NCBI RefSeq assembly: GCF_032854445.1
Contig: NC_088295.1
Span: 558,501 to 622,500 of the forward strand
Origin: Liolophura sinensis
Lineage: Eukaryota > Mollusca > Polyplacophora > Chitonida > Chitonidae
DNA: 64,000 nucleotides
Direction of reading: 5' to 3'
The notes under the pieces are model-generated. The model saw only the letters and a program-made list of their open reading frames with translations. It did no database searches and was not told where the DNA came from. Made by a program: the position numbers and the translations under genes. The stretch's first letter is position 1, and each line of letters opens with the position of its first letter. Positions 1 through 31,515 of this stretch are shown here, piece after piece.

Positions 1-1900
1 TACTCATAATCTTACACTGCACACTGCTCTACTCATAATCTTACGTTGTCCAATGCTCTACTCATAATCCTACACTGCCCACTGCTCTACTCATAATCTT
101 ACACTGCACACTGCTCTACTCATAATCTTACACTGCCCACTGTTCTACTCATAATCTTACACTGCGAACTGCTCTACTCATAATCTTACACTGCCCACTG
201 CTCTACTCATAATCTTACACTGTCTACTGCTCTACTCATAATCTTACGTTGTCCAATGCTCTACTCCTAATCTTACTCTGTCCAATGCTCTACTCATAAT
301 CTTGCTCTGTCCAATGCTCTACTCATAATCTTACACTGCACACTGCTCTACTCATAATCTTACTCTGTCCAATGCTCTACTCATAATCTTACTCTGTCCA
401 ATGCTCTACTCATAATCTTACACTGCCCACTGCTCTATTCATAATCTTACACTGCCCACTGCTCTACTCATAATCTTACACTGCCCACTGCTCTACTCAT
501 AATCTTACTCTGCCCACGGCTCTACTCATAATCTTACACTGCCCACTGCTCTATTCATAATCTTACTCTGTCCAATGCTCTACTCATAATCTTACACTGC
601 ACACTGCTCTACTCATAATCTTACTCTGTCCAATGCTCTACTCATAATCTTACTCTGCACACTGCTCTACTCATAATCTTACACTGCCCACTGCTCTACT
701 CATAATCTTACACTGCCCACTGCTCCACTCATAATCTTACTCTGCCCACTGCTCTACTCATAATCTTACTCTGACCAATGATTTACTCATAATCTTACAC
801 TGCACACTGCTCTACTCATAAACTTACTCTGTCCAATGCTCTACTCATAATCTTACTCTGCACACTGCTCCACTCATAATCTTACACTGTCCAATGCTCC
901 ACTCATAATCTTACACTGCCCACTGCTCTACTCATAATCTTACTCTGTCCAATGCTCTACTCATAATCTTACACTGCCCACTGCTCTACTCATAATCTTA
1001 CTCTGTCCAATGCTCTACTCATAATCTTACACTGCCCACTGCTCCACTCATAATCTTACTCTGTCCACTGCTCTACTCATTATCTTACATTGTCTACTGC
1101 TCATCGCATTATCTTACGTTGGCCACTGCTCTACTCATAATCTTACTCTGCCCACTGCTCTACTCATAATCTTACTCTGTCCACTGCTCTACTCATAATC
1201 TTACACTGCACACTGCTCTACTCATAATCTTACATTGTCTACTGCTCTACTCATTATCTTACGTTGTCCACTGCTCTGCTCATTATCTTACATTGTCCAT
1301 TGGTCTGCAGATTAATTTACATGGTCTACTGCTCTATACATTATCTGACCTCGTTGCATTCCACAGATTGTCACGTCATGATTGCTTTACGTCGCCTTCT
1401 GTCATTGACAGCTGTACACATTATCTTAAGTCGTTGACTGCTCTACACAATACCTCATGTCGTGAACTGTTCTACACATTCTCACGTTGTTGACAACTCT
1501 ACACATTATCTCATGTCGTTGACAGCTCTACAGATTATCCCATGTTGTCAAATGCTCTACCCATTATATTACATTGTCCACTGCTCTACTCATTAACTTA
1601 CACTGTTCACTGCTCTACTCTTTATATTACATTGTACACTGTTCTACTTTTTATCTTACATTGTCCACTGCCCTACTAATTATCTTACATTGTCCACTGC
1701 CCTACTAATTATCTTACATTGTCAACTGCTCTACTCATTATCTTACATTGTCCACTGCCCTACTAATTATCTTACAGTCAACTGCTCTACTCATTATCTT
1801 ACATTGTCCATTGGTCTACACATTAATTTACATTGTCTATTGCTCCACATTATCTTACATTTTCCACTGCTCCACTCATTATTTTACTTTTGTTACATAC
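1..1900. repeat. 29-bp satellite array, degenerating rightward
   Basis: The unit reads approximately TACTCATAATCTTACACTG followed by CCCACTGCTC. About 45 well-kept copies run to position 1300, then increasingly diverged copies continue to about 1900. Variants such as GTCCAATGCTC and CACACTGCTC alternate irregularly. The array continues beyond the left edge. Open frames at 1293-1493 and 1690-1929 lie inside it and look like chance. No gene is seen here. Confidence 0.95.
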
Positions 1901-1992
1901 ATGTATTTCCCTATTATGTAACTCACTAACAAAAAATCAGGAAAAAACCCATTTGTGAACATTTATAAGGGTATGGGTATGATCTTTGTTAC

Positions 1993-2475
1993 AGTATGAG
2001 TAATGCTAAGTGTTACAGTATGAGTAATGCTGACTGTTACAGTATGAGTAATGCTAAGTGTTACAGTATGGGTAATGCTGAGTGTTACAGTATGAGTAAT
2101 GCTGAGTGTTACATTATGAGTAATGCTGAGTGTTACAGTATGAGTAATGCTGAGTGTTACACTATGAGTAATGCTGAGTGTTACACTATGAGTAATGCTG
2201 ATTGTTACAGTATGAGTAATGTTGAGTGTTACAACATGAGTAGTGCTGACTGTTACAGCATGAGTAATGCTGAGTGTTACAGTATGAGTAAGGCTGACTG
2301 TTACAGTATGAGTAATGCTGAGTGTTACACTATGAGTAATGCTGAGTGTTACACTATGAGTAATGCTGAGTGTTACAGTATGAGTAAGGCTGACAGTTAC
2401 AGTATGAGTAATGCTGAGTGTTACACTATGAGTAATGTTGAGTGTTAGACTATGAGTAATGCTGATTGTTACTGT
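1993..2475. repeat. 24-bp tandem array with an open 8-residue period
   Basis: About 20 copies of a unit AGTATGAGTAATGCTGAGTG followed by TTAC. Because 24 is a multiple of three, a 150-codon frame (1996-2448, plus) stays open and repeats MSNAECYS. Nothing else supports a gene: there is no flanking exon signal and no unrepeated domain. I treat it as satellite. Confidence 0.93.
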
Positions 2476-23045
<20,570 letters not shown>

Positions 23046-23269
23046 GATCACGAATTGTTTTGGAACTTCGGCTTCACTGGACGCCTTACAAAGCAGTCGC
23101 TAAGCCGCCAAGGTCCACAACGATTGTCCTCAACCTATAGCCTCATATATTCGCCAAATCTAACGTGGGCTGGATTAATCTGACAGATGTCAGTTAGCCA
23201 GTTGTAGATCGTCTGTGACTGCGAATAAAATGAGGTCGGTGTGCTCCAAAATCCAGCTTTCACCCTGGT

Positions 23270-23395
23270 GCATCATTCAAGCGAAACACCTTACAGCTGT
23301 GACTGTGTACGGCCTTCGCTGTGTCACGTGACGACGGATTGAGTTTTTAACACTTCCGGGTCAGAGTGTAGTTGTCAGAGTGGGCGTGGCATCTG
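23270..23395 (-). promoter_or_regulatory. likely promoter of the phospho-lyase gene
   Basis: Upstream of the minus-strand start codon at 23045 lie a palindromic E-box GTCACGTGAC (23323-23332), an ETS-type site CACTTCCGGG (23351-23360; CCGGAAGTG on the gene strand) and a GC/KLF-type box TGGGCGTGGC (23381-23390). No TATA box is clear. This is typical of TATA-less broadly expressed promoters. The motifs are seen; their use is inferred. Confidence 0.45.
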
Positions 23396-23616
23396 TCGGA
23401 GGGAAGTTGAGATGATATGCCTATATTCCCTACCGTGATCAAAGAAATACGTGGCGATAGCGCATAGATCTAAGTTATGCAATATTGTTTGGCTGCGACT
23501 TAGTTCAGCTTGCCATGAATATTGGCTCTTCACTGTTTCTAAGTGGGTAACATCTGGCAGAACCGCACGACATGGATAATCGGAAAACACAAAGTGCGGT
23601 GATTGTAGCTGGGGAT

Positions 23617-23640
23617 AGGGTGGGGGGGGGGGGGGGGGGT
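23617..23640. repeat. poly-G tract
   Basis: About 20 consecutive G preceded by GGGTG, a potential G-quadruplex and also a region prone to length error in sequencing. Confidence 0.9.
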
Positions 23641-24227
23641 GATGACAGGTCCATGCATATCGGTTCGTAGTTAAGCTGTCTTTTTTACTTATACATGTAT
23701 CTTTAACCCGCAGCGCTTTGGGACCATATAGGGTATTAATACCATGCATGTTAGGCTTCATACATATTCTAAGCTCATCTGTCCCAAACCTCTGCGCTCC
23801 CAAATTCCAGCGGTCCCAAACCCCAGCATACATGGGTATGTGCTCTGATTGCTATATATTATATATCATAATAGATCAAGAAAAGTTCCTACACCGCTGC
23901 TGGCAACATTTGCATGGGATCTCTACAGATTTCAAATGAAATCTCTGAAAGATACAAAATTTAGGCTTATTGCATGGCGTGTACTAATCCCAAAAGCAGT
24001 TTCAATCGCGTCGATCACGTAAGTGTCTTCATTTGTTAGTAGATCGTGTCTAATGACGACCTGGATTTCGAGCTGCAGGTCACAGACCTACAGTGTTTAT
24101 CTAAAAGACAGACTTTACCCACGGTTGTTATGACAGTATTTAAACGGGTGTTTCAGTTCAACATCAGAAACATCGCCTATGTTTGCGATTGACGTCATAT
24201 TAGATACACGTGTATTTAACTATTCTG
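23641..24227. other. unique intergenic sequence
   Basis: No feature is recognised. Short open frames here show no domain. Confidence 0.5.
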
Positions 24228-25047
24228 CTAAACGTGGATAGTAGGAGAGAGAGGACATTCAATACAAGCCTGGTTGAATACAGCTGACCAGACAGGCAGC
24301 ACAGTGATGACTAACTGTGCATGTGGGCTTATGGATATAGGGGGCCTAATGTAGATTGCAGTGTATGTCCACACGGTGGCTATACATTGTTCAGTGTCGG
24401 GCGGTTTGTAGAAAATAACTGTGATTATCCCATTCCCTTTGCGAGTAAGGAGAATGTCTGAGAAAGGTATTTCATCGTGACTAGTTTCTACCGTGAACTT
24501 GATATTTGGGTGCAAATTGTCTAAGGCAGTAAAAAGATCCATTATATTACCTTTCTGCTGATAAAAATGATAAAACAATCATCTAAAAACCTTTTGAATG
24601 ACTCTTTGACGAATTTCGATATATTACGTCCGTAGTTACTTTCCGTTTCACTATAGAGCTTTTGCTGTAAGTATCCTAATAATAAAGTAGAGTAGGTTGG
24701 TGCAAAGTTTGTACCCATCACTGGGCCTAAAATTTGGCGATAATTTTTACTTCCAAATTCAAATGCGTTATTTTCTAAAATGACTCGTATATCGGACAGT
24801 AAAATTCCTTCGAAAAACGGTCGTTTATATGGCCCGGATGTTTATCGAGCCAATATACAATGGCTGTAATCTCAAGTTGATGAGAGATATTGCTGTAAAG
24901 ATTGGTTGCATCTAAGGTACAAAATATTTCATCATCGTTTATGGAATTAGGGATGAAGGTTAGGAAATCTCGATCATCCCGCATATGATGATGGGACATA
25001 GTGAACATATGGTTTTAACAGGATATCAACGAGCTGACTTAGGTGAT
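24228..25047 (-). pseudogene. Penelope-like retroelement, reverse-transcriptase fragment (degenerate)
   Basis: Read on the minus strand with a few frame changes, the fragment shows the PLE order: SQLVDILLKPYVHYVPS, then DFLTFIPN, TLDATNLYSNISHQLE, a GPVMGTNFAPTYSTLLLGYL stretch, the catalytic RFLDDCFIIF and finally NLHPNIKFTVETSHDEIPFSD. Catalytic Asp-Asp is kept, but the reading frame breaks before NIMDLF (about 24542) and near 25000, so it is dead. It meets a PLE endonuclease fragment of opposite strand at about 25047. Confidence 0.85.
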
Positions 25048-25345
25048 GATCCCATATGTCTTAACCTGTTATAATTGTAACAAATTCTACACAGGCAAAA
25101 CCGGTGATTCATTAAGGATTCGATGTAGGATACATAGACAACAAATTAACACTCCAAGTTTAACACACCTGTAGCCAAACATATCGCATCATGTACCCGA
25201 AACCTACACAAGTTCCACATAATGCCCTTCTTTAAATCATCGGCTCAAACCAGAGGAACCAACGAACAGTACTTCATTCGTAAATTTAAATCTGAACAAA
25301 GTAAACATCGGGAGATTATTTCTCCGAATGGATAATCCCCTGGGC
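25048..25345 (+). pseudogene. Penelope-like retroelement, GIY-YIG endonuclease fragment
   Basis: Plus-strand reading gives PYVLTCYNCNKFYTGKTGDS, then LRIRCRIHRQQI, and after one frameshift TPVAKHIASC and GTNEQYFIRKF. This is the PLE type of GIY-YIG nuclease: a CxxC knuckle followed by YTGKTG, the conserved Arg/His helix, and the distal Glu. In an intact PLE this domain follows the RT on the same strand, whereas here the RT fragment is inverted relative to it. Confidence 0.8.
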
Positions 25346-25449
25346 AAATTCGAACTTTATTATATTATATTTAATTTGTAACTAGGACTAACCACCATGG
25401 CTTAATGTACCTGAATGTATATATAGCTGTCACAAGATATGCAGAAATA

Positions 25450-25530
25450 AAAAAAGCTCTGAAGAACCGTGATGATACGGTGAAACTAGCAAGCTAAATC
25501 AACAAGTTGAGCTTGTCATGTTTCTTCTAT
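25450..25530 (+). ncRNA. hammerhead-ribozyme-like core in the PLE 3' region
   Basis: CTGAAGA (25459-25465) fits the core CUGANGA. It is followed by a perfect 5-bp hairpin ACCGT-gatgat-ACGGT (25466-25481) and then GAAAC (25482-25486), the three invariant parts in the right order. Downstream CAAGCT and AGCTTG can pair, and a GTC triplet follows. PLEs are known to carry hammerhead motifs in their terminal regions. Stems I and III were not clearly resolved, so activity is unproven. Confidence 0.5.
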
Positions 25531-26990
25531 AGTATATAATTTTACCACAATTGAGTCCAACAATGAATGCAATTGATATGGAAATGTATACATATTGCAG
25601 GTGAAAAAAACCACAACAGGCTTGTAAAGAATCCAGTTTCATGATGTGCACAAATATAGAATCCGAGACGGATCAGTATGCCGATCTGGGAAAGTAATGT
25701 CAAAAGTAAAACAAAAGACCTTCGTGTAGTTTTACCAGACACATATTTGTATAAAATACTTGTCATGTACCTGTAATTTTTCTTATTTTTTTTTCTTATG
25801 TTTCTTAGTCTCCGAATTAATGTACAGGGTATATCGAGCAGTTCCTCAAGCTAATTGTTACGTCTTCTACATGCTATGGTCAAAATACAGGTTGTATATG
25901 GCTGAAGTTTAGAATGATTAGAACTTTCCATCCATGCACACTTAGGAAATGTGTATAAGTGAGATTGCATACCTTGCATAATGTATTCATATTTTAATTT
26001 GCTTTGCTGTATTTTGTCGTCTGAACATCGGAACTCATAAAATACAATGGCAATCACTTTTGATCGCCTGGTTTAAATTGCGGTGAATTTCTTTCTGTTG
26101 TCTTGTACATAAATATTTCCGTTCATGTTACTGGAAGGTATTTATACTTAATTTCTATTTCAATGATTTAAAAAAAAAGTAAATAAAATACGTCCCGGCC
26201 ATTCTACCTATGCAGTAATATGACTCACGGTGCATTCTGCACCTTTAAATAAATGAATCATCAGTCATTGCATGTGTATTCATGGAAGAATATATACCTT
26301 AGCCCGGGGCTAACAAAAGGTGTGGAATTTATTCGGCAAAGAGTGGCGGCATGTCCTTGTTTTCGATGTTTTAATGAGAATTAGGTAGTTTTCTCTTGTT
26401 AAGAGCCCCTTCGTTGTCGAAATGATGGGTTGTCTGATGAGACCATTTTGAAAGCTACATGCACGCGAATTAAGTTCAGAATGATCAAGATGTTTACTCT
26501 ATAAGCGGTGACATGGATTGTCAAATCTCACCTCTCGATGAAGCGTACATTCGTTTTTTGTTTTATAAGTTTATTAACGATTTTTAGTGTTTGAATATGA
26601 TGGATTACATCATGGAACTAATTTGAAACTCTCTTTATATAGTTGACTACAAGCAACATTTTATGCCTTAGAAGAGTACGTGTCAAGTTCAAATAATATG
26701 AAATAAAAAAACTGTAGGAAATATACAAAGTATATATACATGATAAACGTCGAAACAATGAAGACATAGAATGGAGAACATCTGAATATGCCGCAAACAG
26801 ATATCTCCAAAGAATAAACCGTTGTCAATTTATAGATCGATGTCTCTTTGCTCACAAAGACAAATTAAAACATAGTTTAAAACAACACGGAAACAATATT
26901 TATGACCACTCTTCTTATCCAATTCGAAAGTTCGCGCATGACAAAGCCAACAGTTCCAAGCGATCGTTACGGTAACAAGTCTGCGATGGT
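25531..26990. other. AT-rich unique sequence
   Basis: No gene, repeat or RNA recognised over about 1.45 kb. Confidence 0.5.
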
Positions 26991-26995
26991 GCTAA

Positions 26996-27217
26996 CTACA
27001 TCAGGTATACTACTACTGCTAAGTCCAAGTCACTGTTATGATGATTGTAAGGTCGTGGAATAAGCCAGTCCATGGCTTCAGATCGCGCAATGAATTGTGG
27101 GATGGCCTCATCAAAATTCAACATTGACAAACCATCGTCGTCCATGCATGTTGCTGACATTGTAAACTCGTCCGACCACTTTGGCAGTTCAGTAGGTATT
27201 TTGCATATAGAGAGTAT
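26996..27217 (-). CDS. possible unidentified terminal exon (minus strand)
   Basis: A 222-nt open stretch follows a possible acceptor (ACATTAG) and ends in a stop at 26998-26996. It encodes ELPKWSDEFTMSATCMDDDG, then FDEAIPQFIARSEAMDWLIP and a short tail. The composition is protein-like (acidic then hydrophobic), unlike the satellite frames. I do not recognise a family. It could be the last exon of a minus-strand gene or a decayed element. Confidence 0.25.
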   Translation of the reverse strand: MLSICKIPTELPKWSDEFTMSATCMDDDGLSMLNFDEAIPQFIARSEAMDWLIPRPYNHHNSDLDLAVVVYLM

Positions 27218-27422
27218 CTAATGTCATTTTAGCTGTAGATAATGCTGTTCTCGGTTGTTATAATTAGGGCCACCCAAGCAGAATTCTATATGGAAAAGAG
27301 GCTTTAAAATCGTCAAGAAGATCCCAAATATACTTTAGAAATCAGGATACTAGGTCTACACCTTGGATATAATATGTGTATTACTAAAAGATAAACCAAC
27401 TGATTTGATACTGAAATATGCA

Positions 27423-27704
27423 TCATTTGTGTCGCACCGTAATGACGGTTTTCGTTACAGTTATCAAGCTTGCTGCACAGGGGAGATAACTGGACTCGAC
27501 CACACTGCCTGCAATCTCTTTTGCATGGGCCGTTATGGGAAGAAGATATGAAGTTTCATGGATCAAGCTTTTTGCTAAATCCCTTCCCTCCACCCTCTTG
27601 GGCATAAGTACATAGTCGAGAAACATTTTAGGTGTACAGACTTCGTTTTCGCAAGCTAGCATCATGCCACAGATGCAACCAAGACTATTCTCGCATAATT
27701 GCAA
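27423..27704 (-). CDS. unidentified open frame, 93 codons
   Basis: A minus-strand frame with ordinary amino-acid composition, including PKMFLDYVLMPKRVEGRDLA and YLLPITAHAKEIAGSVVES. It lies just upstream, in the minus-strand sense, of the candidate exon at 27217-26996, so the two could belong together. No family is recognised; it may be a chance frame or transposon remnant. Confidence 0.2.
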   Translation of the reverse strand: MQLCENSLGCICGMMLACENEVCTPKMFLDYVLMPKRVEGRDLAKSLIHETSYLLPITAHAKEIAGSVVESSYLPCAASLITVTKTVITVRHK

Positions 27705-28480
27705 CTTGGTAAGTCACAGTTAACCAGACAAGAATGCTTGAACTCCACAACCCCAGATATGTAGTGCTATCTATTTATTTATTTGATTTACACGGAAATC
27801 TGGTATTACATCTGAGCCATTCAGATTCAAATCATCTACACGTGAGTCTACTAAGCTTGTACATGTCTGTACCTGGGTGACTAATTTTGGTTCATCGTTA
27901 CGCAGTTTTGGTCAGACCAGTAAGCTTCGGCAGAGCAATTTACATAAGTTTTCCCCCGCAAAACTTGTAAAAATCAGTAGCTGGTGGAACTGACGGTCAT
28001 ATGCTAATGCGTTACCGAAAGGCGACATTTAACAAATTAAATGATATGTTGGCGCGTGGTCGATCTTTTTAATTTTAGACACAAAAAGTGAAACATTTCA
28101 CTTCAAAATATAACGGTTTTCCCATCTTTGATTCCAAAGGGCGATAGATCAACAACTCAACATCTAAAATTAAAATGTTACGTTGTGAGTGTATTAAAAG
28201 TACAAAACCAGGCGTTTTATATTGTTAAATTGGGGTGGTTCCTCTAAGGAAAATAGAGGGTGACTGAGCAACAAAAATGTTGTCGAGCCGTCGTGCAGCT
28301 CGATGGTGCGACGGAGCGATCTGGCTTCCATAACATAGAGCCCGCTCGCAACGGGGTTTGATAAAAAAAAGTTTCTGGTGTCAACGACGGTCACCCTGTG
28401 CACTCCAAGACAAGAACTAGCTTTATGGCCGACTTATGGACATAAGATGAAATGTGTTAAAGTTAACATACATGTATGGA
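27705..28480. other. unique intergenic sequence
   Basis: Nothing is recognised apart from short open frames without domains. Confidence 0.5.
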
Positions 28481-28499
28481 AGCCGTTTGAGGCCACTCG

Positions 28500-28735
28500 C
28501 ATTTTCTTACTTTCGACCTTATAAATAAAAGGACGAAAACATGAAAGGGCGAAGATCGAAAGTGCGAAAGCACGAAAACACGAAAGGGCGAAGCGTTTTC
28601 GGGTTTTTGCTGCGCATGTTCGGGTATTCGACCTTTCCCTTGTCGAAAATGTTAAGTTAACTTTACTTTTTCACCCATTTTGAAAAGGTCGAAAAAGCGA
28701 ACCGAAGTTAACTTCGGTCATTTGCCTTCCGGTCT
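28500..28735. repeat. CGAAA-rich element with a GAAGTTAACTTC palindrome, copy 1
   Basis: A run of CGAAAG/CGAAAA words (28510-28600) is followed by a TTTTGAAAAGGTCGAAAAAG block and GAAGTTAACTTCGGTC. Related sequence recurs at 30490-30610. It may be a non-autonomous DNA element or a locally spread satellite. Confidence 0.6.
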
Positions 28736-29079
28736 GCTGTTTAGACTTCCCGTCTCAGTGTGTTGTCAGCGTGCTGCATGACACTACCACTAACCTTTAG
28801 CGCGCCGCTACAAAATCAAGATTGTCGAACTAAGTACAAAAACGAAGTACAAAAACGAACGAGGATCAACTCTTCACAAATTATACATTGAATGGCTTTT
28901 ATAAACAAAAAGGTGTATGTCACTGTTTTCCCGTTAGACTATAATTCCTTGCTTGAGAAATAAAATTGGCCAACCTCTTAGGACATTGAAATAAAGACAG
29001 CAGGGTGGCATGCGACACAGTCCGTTTTACTCTTCACCCATGTAGTATTGTCCTGATGCAACACAAATATGTGTGGTGT

Positions 29080-29338
29080 TTATTTATTTATTCGATTGGT
29101 GTTTTACACCGTATTCAGGAATATTTCACTTCTACCAGGACGGCTAACATTAAGGTGAGGGGAAACTGGGCAGATCCCGGAGAAAATCCACGACCATCCG
29201 CAAGTTGCTAACAGACCTTCCCACGTACGGCTGGAGAGGAAACCAGCATGACTTGAACTCACAGCGACCGCATTGATGGGAGGCTCCCGGGTCATTGCAC
29301 CGCGCTGGTGTGCTAATCCTCTCGGCCACTGAGGTCCA
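29080..29338 (-). mobile_element. near full-length tRNA-headed SINE
   Basis: On the minus strand it starts with GGACCTCAGTGGCCGAGAGG (box A region). GAGTTCAAGTC (box B) follows, then the conserved body (GGAAGGTCTGTTAGCAACTT), AATATTCCTGAATACGGTGT and a tail of AAT/AAAT repeats. It is the best-preserved copy of the SINE family seen about ten times in the window. Confidence 0.92.
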
Positions 29339-29836
29339 CCGCGTGAAGTTCAAAGCTTTTTTATTTTAATACCGTACAACTGGCCAACCCACAGCAGTGA
29401 GTTAACCGCGCCTACACGACAGGGAGGATTACTTTGTGCTCCGTGTGACACCAAATGTGCCACAGTGTTAGGCATATTCAGATTGGCAGACCTGCAAGGT
29501 AGCATTTTTCCCTCGTTTTGCCCCATAGTCCATCACTGCCACACAACACAGAGGCGTGTTCCTTTAGGGGTTTTACTTATATCAATTGTAAGCTTAAGTT
29601 TGAAATTTTTCTCATACTAACAATTACGTATCGTTCACAACATAATATATAGGTTTGCAGGCTGTGTAGTCATTTATCTATGTTTATTTCACGAACCTCT
29701 CCCAATTTTTGTTGTGTGGGAATGCGTTTCATTTTATTTTCGTTCTGTTTTACTTTTAATGGTGGCGAGTTATGCATTTCCTGTGAAGTTGTAGTTAAAA
29801 TTTGCTTTATCCACATGTAGAGAAGATATTTTATTG

Positions 29837-30192
29837 AGTGAGTGAGTGAGTGCTTGGGGTTTTAACGTCGTAATTAGAAAATTTTTAGTCAGATGACGAC
29901 GAAGGAATCCTTGGAGTGCATGTAATGTGCCCTCCCAGTTGCAGGACGAATTTTCACCGCTCTTTTATCCAGTGCTGCTTCACTGAGACACCTTACCGAA
30001 GGCATGTAAGGTGTCCCGCCATTATACTGATACGGGTCAACCAGTCGTTGCACTATCCCCTCCATGCTGAACGCCAAGCGAGGAAATTACAACTTCCTCT
30101 TTTAAGGTCTTAGGTGTGATTCGATCCAGGATTCACCCTGGATCCACCGCTCCCGAAGCGCACGCTCTACTAACTGTGCTAGCGCTGCCGGT
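29837..30192 (-). mobile_element. second SINE family, tRNA-headed, with (TGAG)n tail side
   Basis: On the minus strand the head shows CTAGCACAGTTAGTAGAGCG (box A) and GGATCGAATCACACC (box B). The other end is a GAGTGAGTGAGTGAGTGCTT run. The body differs from the first SINE family. TTTTATTGA occurs on both flanks and may be the target-site duplication. Confidence 0.85.
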
Positions 30193-30489
30193 TATTTTTA
30201 TTGAACAAAGCATCTCTGAAAGACGCTTAATCTTTGTTCTTTATAATCCTTCCAGGACTATACCAGGTTAAACAAAACCTGGCAACCCTGAATATATGAG
30301 GTTTAGTAACCCTGTGTATCTAACTTTAAAGTAAGTAGATGCTCTCAGTCTCTCTCTCCATTTTACTTCTCAAGTAACGAACCATATGCGTATTTAGATT
30401 TAATCCAACACTCGTGCTTTTGCGTCTTTGGTGGCACGCTCAGGGCTAGTGGGCGCGCTCAGGGCTAGTAATAGCTTGATTCAGCACAC

Positions 30490-30612
30490 TCACAACCCAC
30501 TCAGACCGAAAGTCAAAACATCAGAAGTTAACTTCGGTCTTCCGCATTTTCGACCTTTTCAAAAGGACGAAAGAGCGAAGTTAACTTCACATTTTCGACT
30601 TTAGAAAAGTTA
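30490..30612. repeat. CGAAA-rich element, copy 2
   Basis: It shares GAAGTTAACTTCGGTC and TTTTCGACCTTTTCAAAAGG with the element at 28.5-28.7 kb. Confidence 0.6.
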
Positions 30613-31515
30613 TGCTGATTGCGATACACTGTAGTCGCGCTGGCTGTGGTATAGTGTAGTCATGCTGGCTGTAGTATACCGTAGTTATGCAGATTGTGAT
30701 ACACCATAGTCACGCTGGCTGTGGTATACTGTGGTCATGCTGGCTGTAATGTACTGCAGTTGTGCTGATTGCGATACACTGTAGTTATGCTGGCTGTGGT
30801 ATACTGTAGTTATGCAGATTATGATAAACTGTAGTTACAATGGCTGTTGTATACCGTAGTTATGCAGATTGTGATACACTGTAGTCACGCTAGCTGTGGT
30901 ATACTGTAGTCATGCTGATTGCGATACACTATAGTCACCCTGGCTGTAGTCATGCTGGCTGTACTATACTGTAGTACAGAGTAGTTAAACTAGCTGTAGT
31001 TACGCTGACCGTGATGTACTGTAGCTTTGCTGGCTGTGGTGTACTGTAGCTACACTGGTTGTAATATACTGTAGAACACCACAACCAGCGTAACTGTTAC
31101 TCCAATTGCTGGCTGTGATATATACTGTAGGTACACCGGCTGTGGTAGGCCTATGTCGTAGATTCGCTGGCCGTGATACGATGTAGTTACGTTGGTTGTG
31201 GTGTTCTGTGGTTACGCTGACTGTGGTTGGCCTATACTGTAGTTACGCTGGCTGTGATACAGTGTAGTAACACTGGCTGTGATATCCTGTAGTTACGCTA
31301 GCTATGATACAGTGTAGTTATGGTGGCCGTGATATACTGTACATACGCTGGCTGTGGTTAGCCTATATTGTAGTTACACTGGCTGTGATATACTGTAGTT
31401 ACACCGGCTGTGGTCAGGCTATATTGTAGCTACACTGGCTGTCACATAGTGTAGATACGCTGGTTGTGGTTAGCCTATATTGTAGCTACACTGGGTATGA
31501 TATACAGTAGGTACG
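30610..31515. repeat. degenerate ~25-35-bp array (GTAGTTACGCTGGCTGTGAT)
   Basis: More than 25 imperfect copies of a GCTGGCTGTGATATACTGTA-type unit with many indels, so older than the other arrays. Confidence 0.88.

Noticed and set aside
23375-23833. 152-codon minus-strand frame with a proline run
   Set aside because: The proline run is the poly-G tract; the remainder shows no domain and crosses the presumed promoter of the phospho-lyase.
29080-29338. A functional tRNA gene
   Set aside because: Box A and B are present, but the sequence continues into the SINE body and lacks a clear cloverleaf with CCA-side acceptor pairing.
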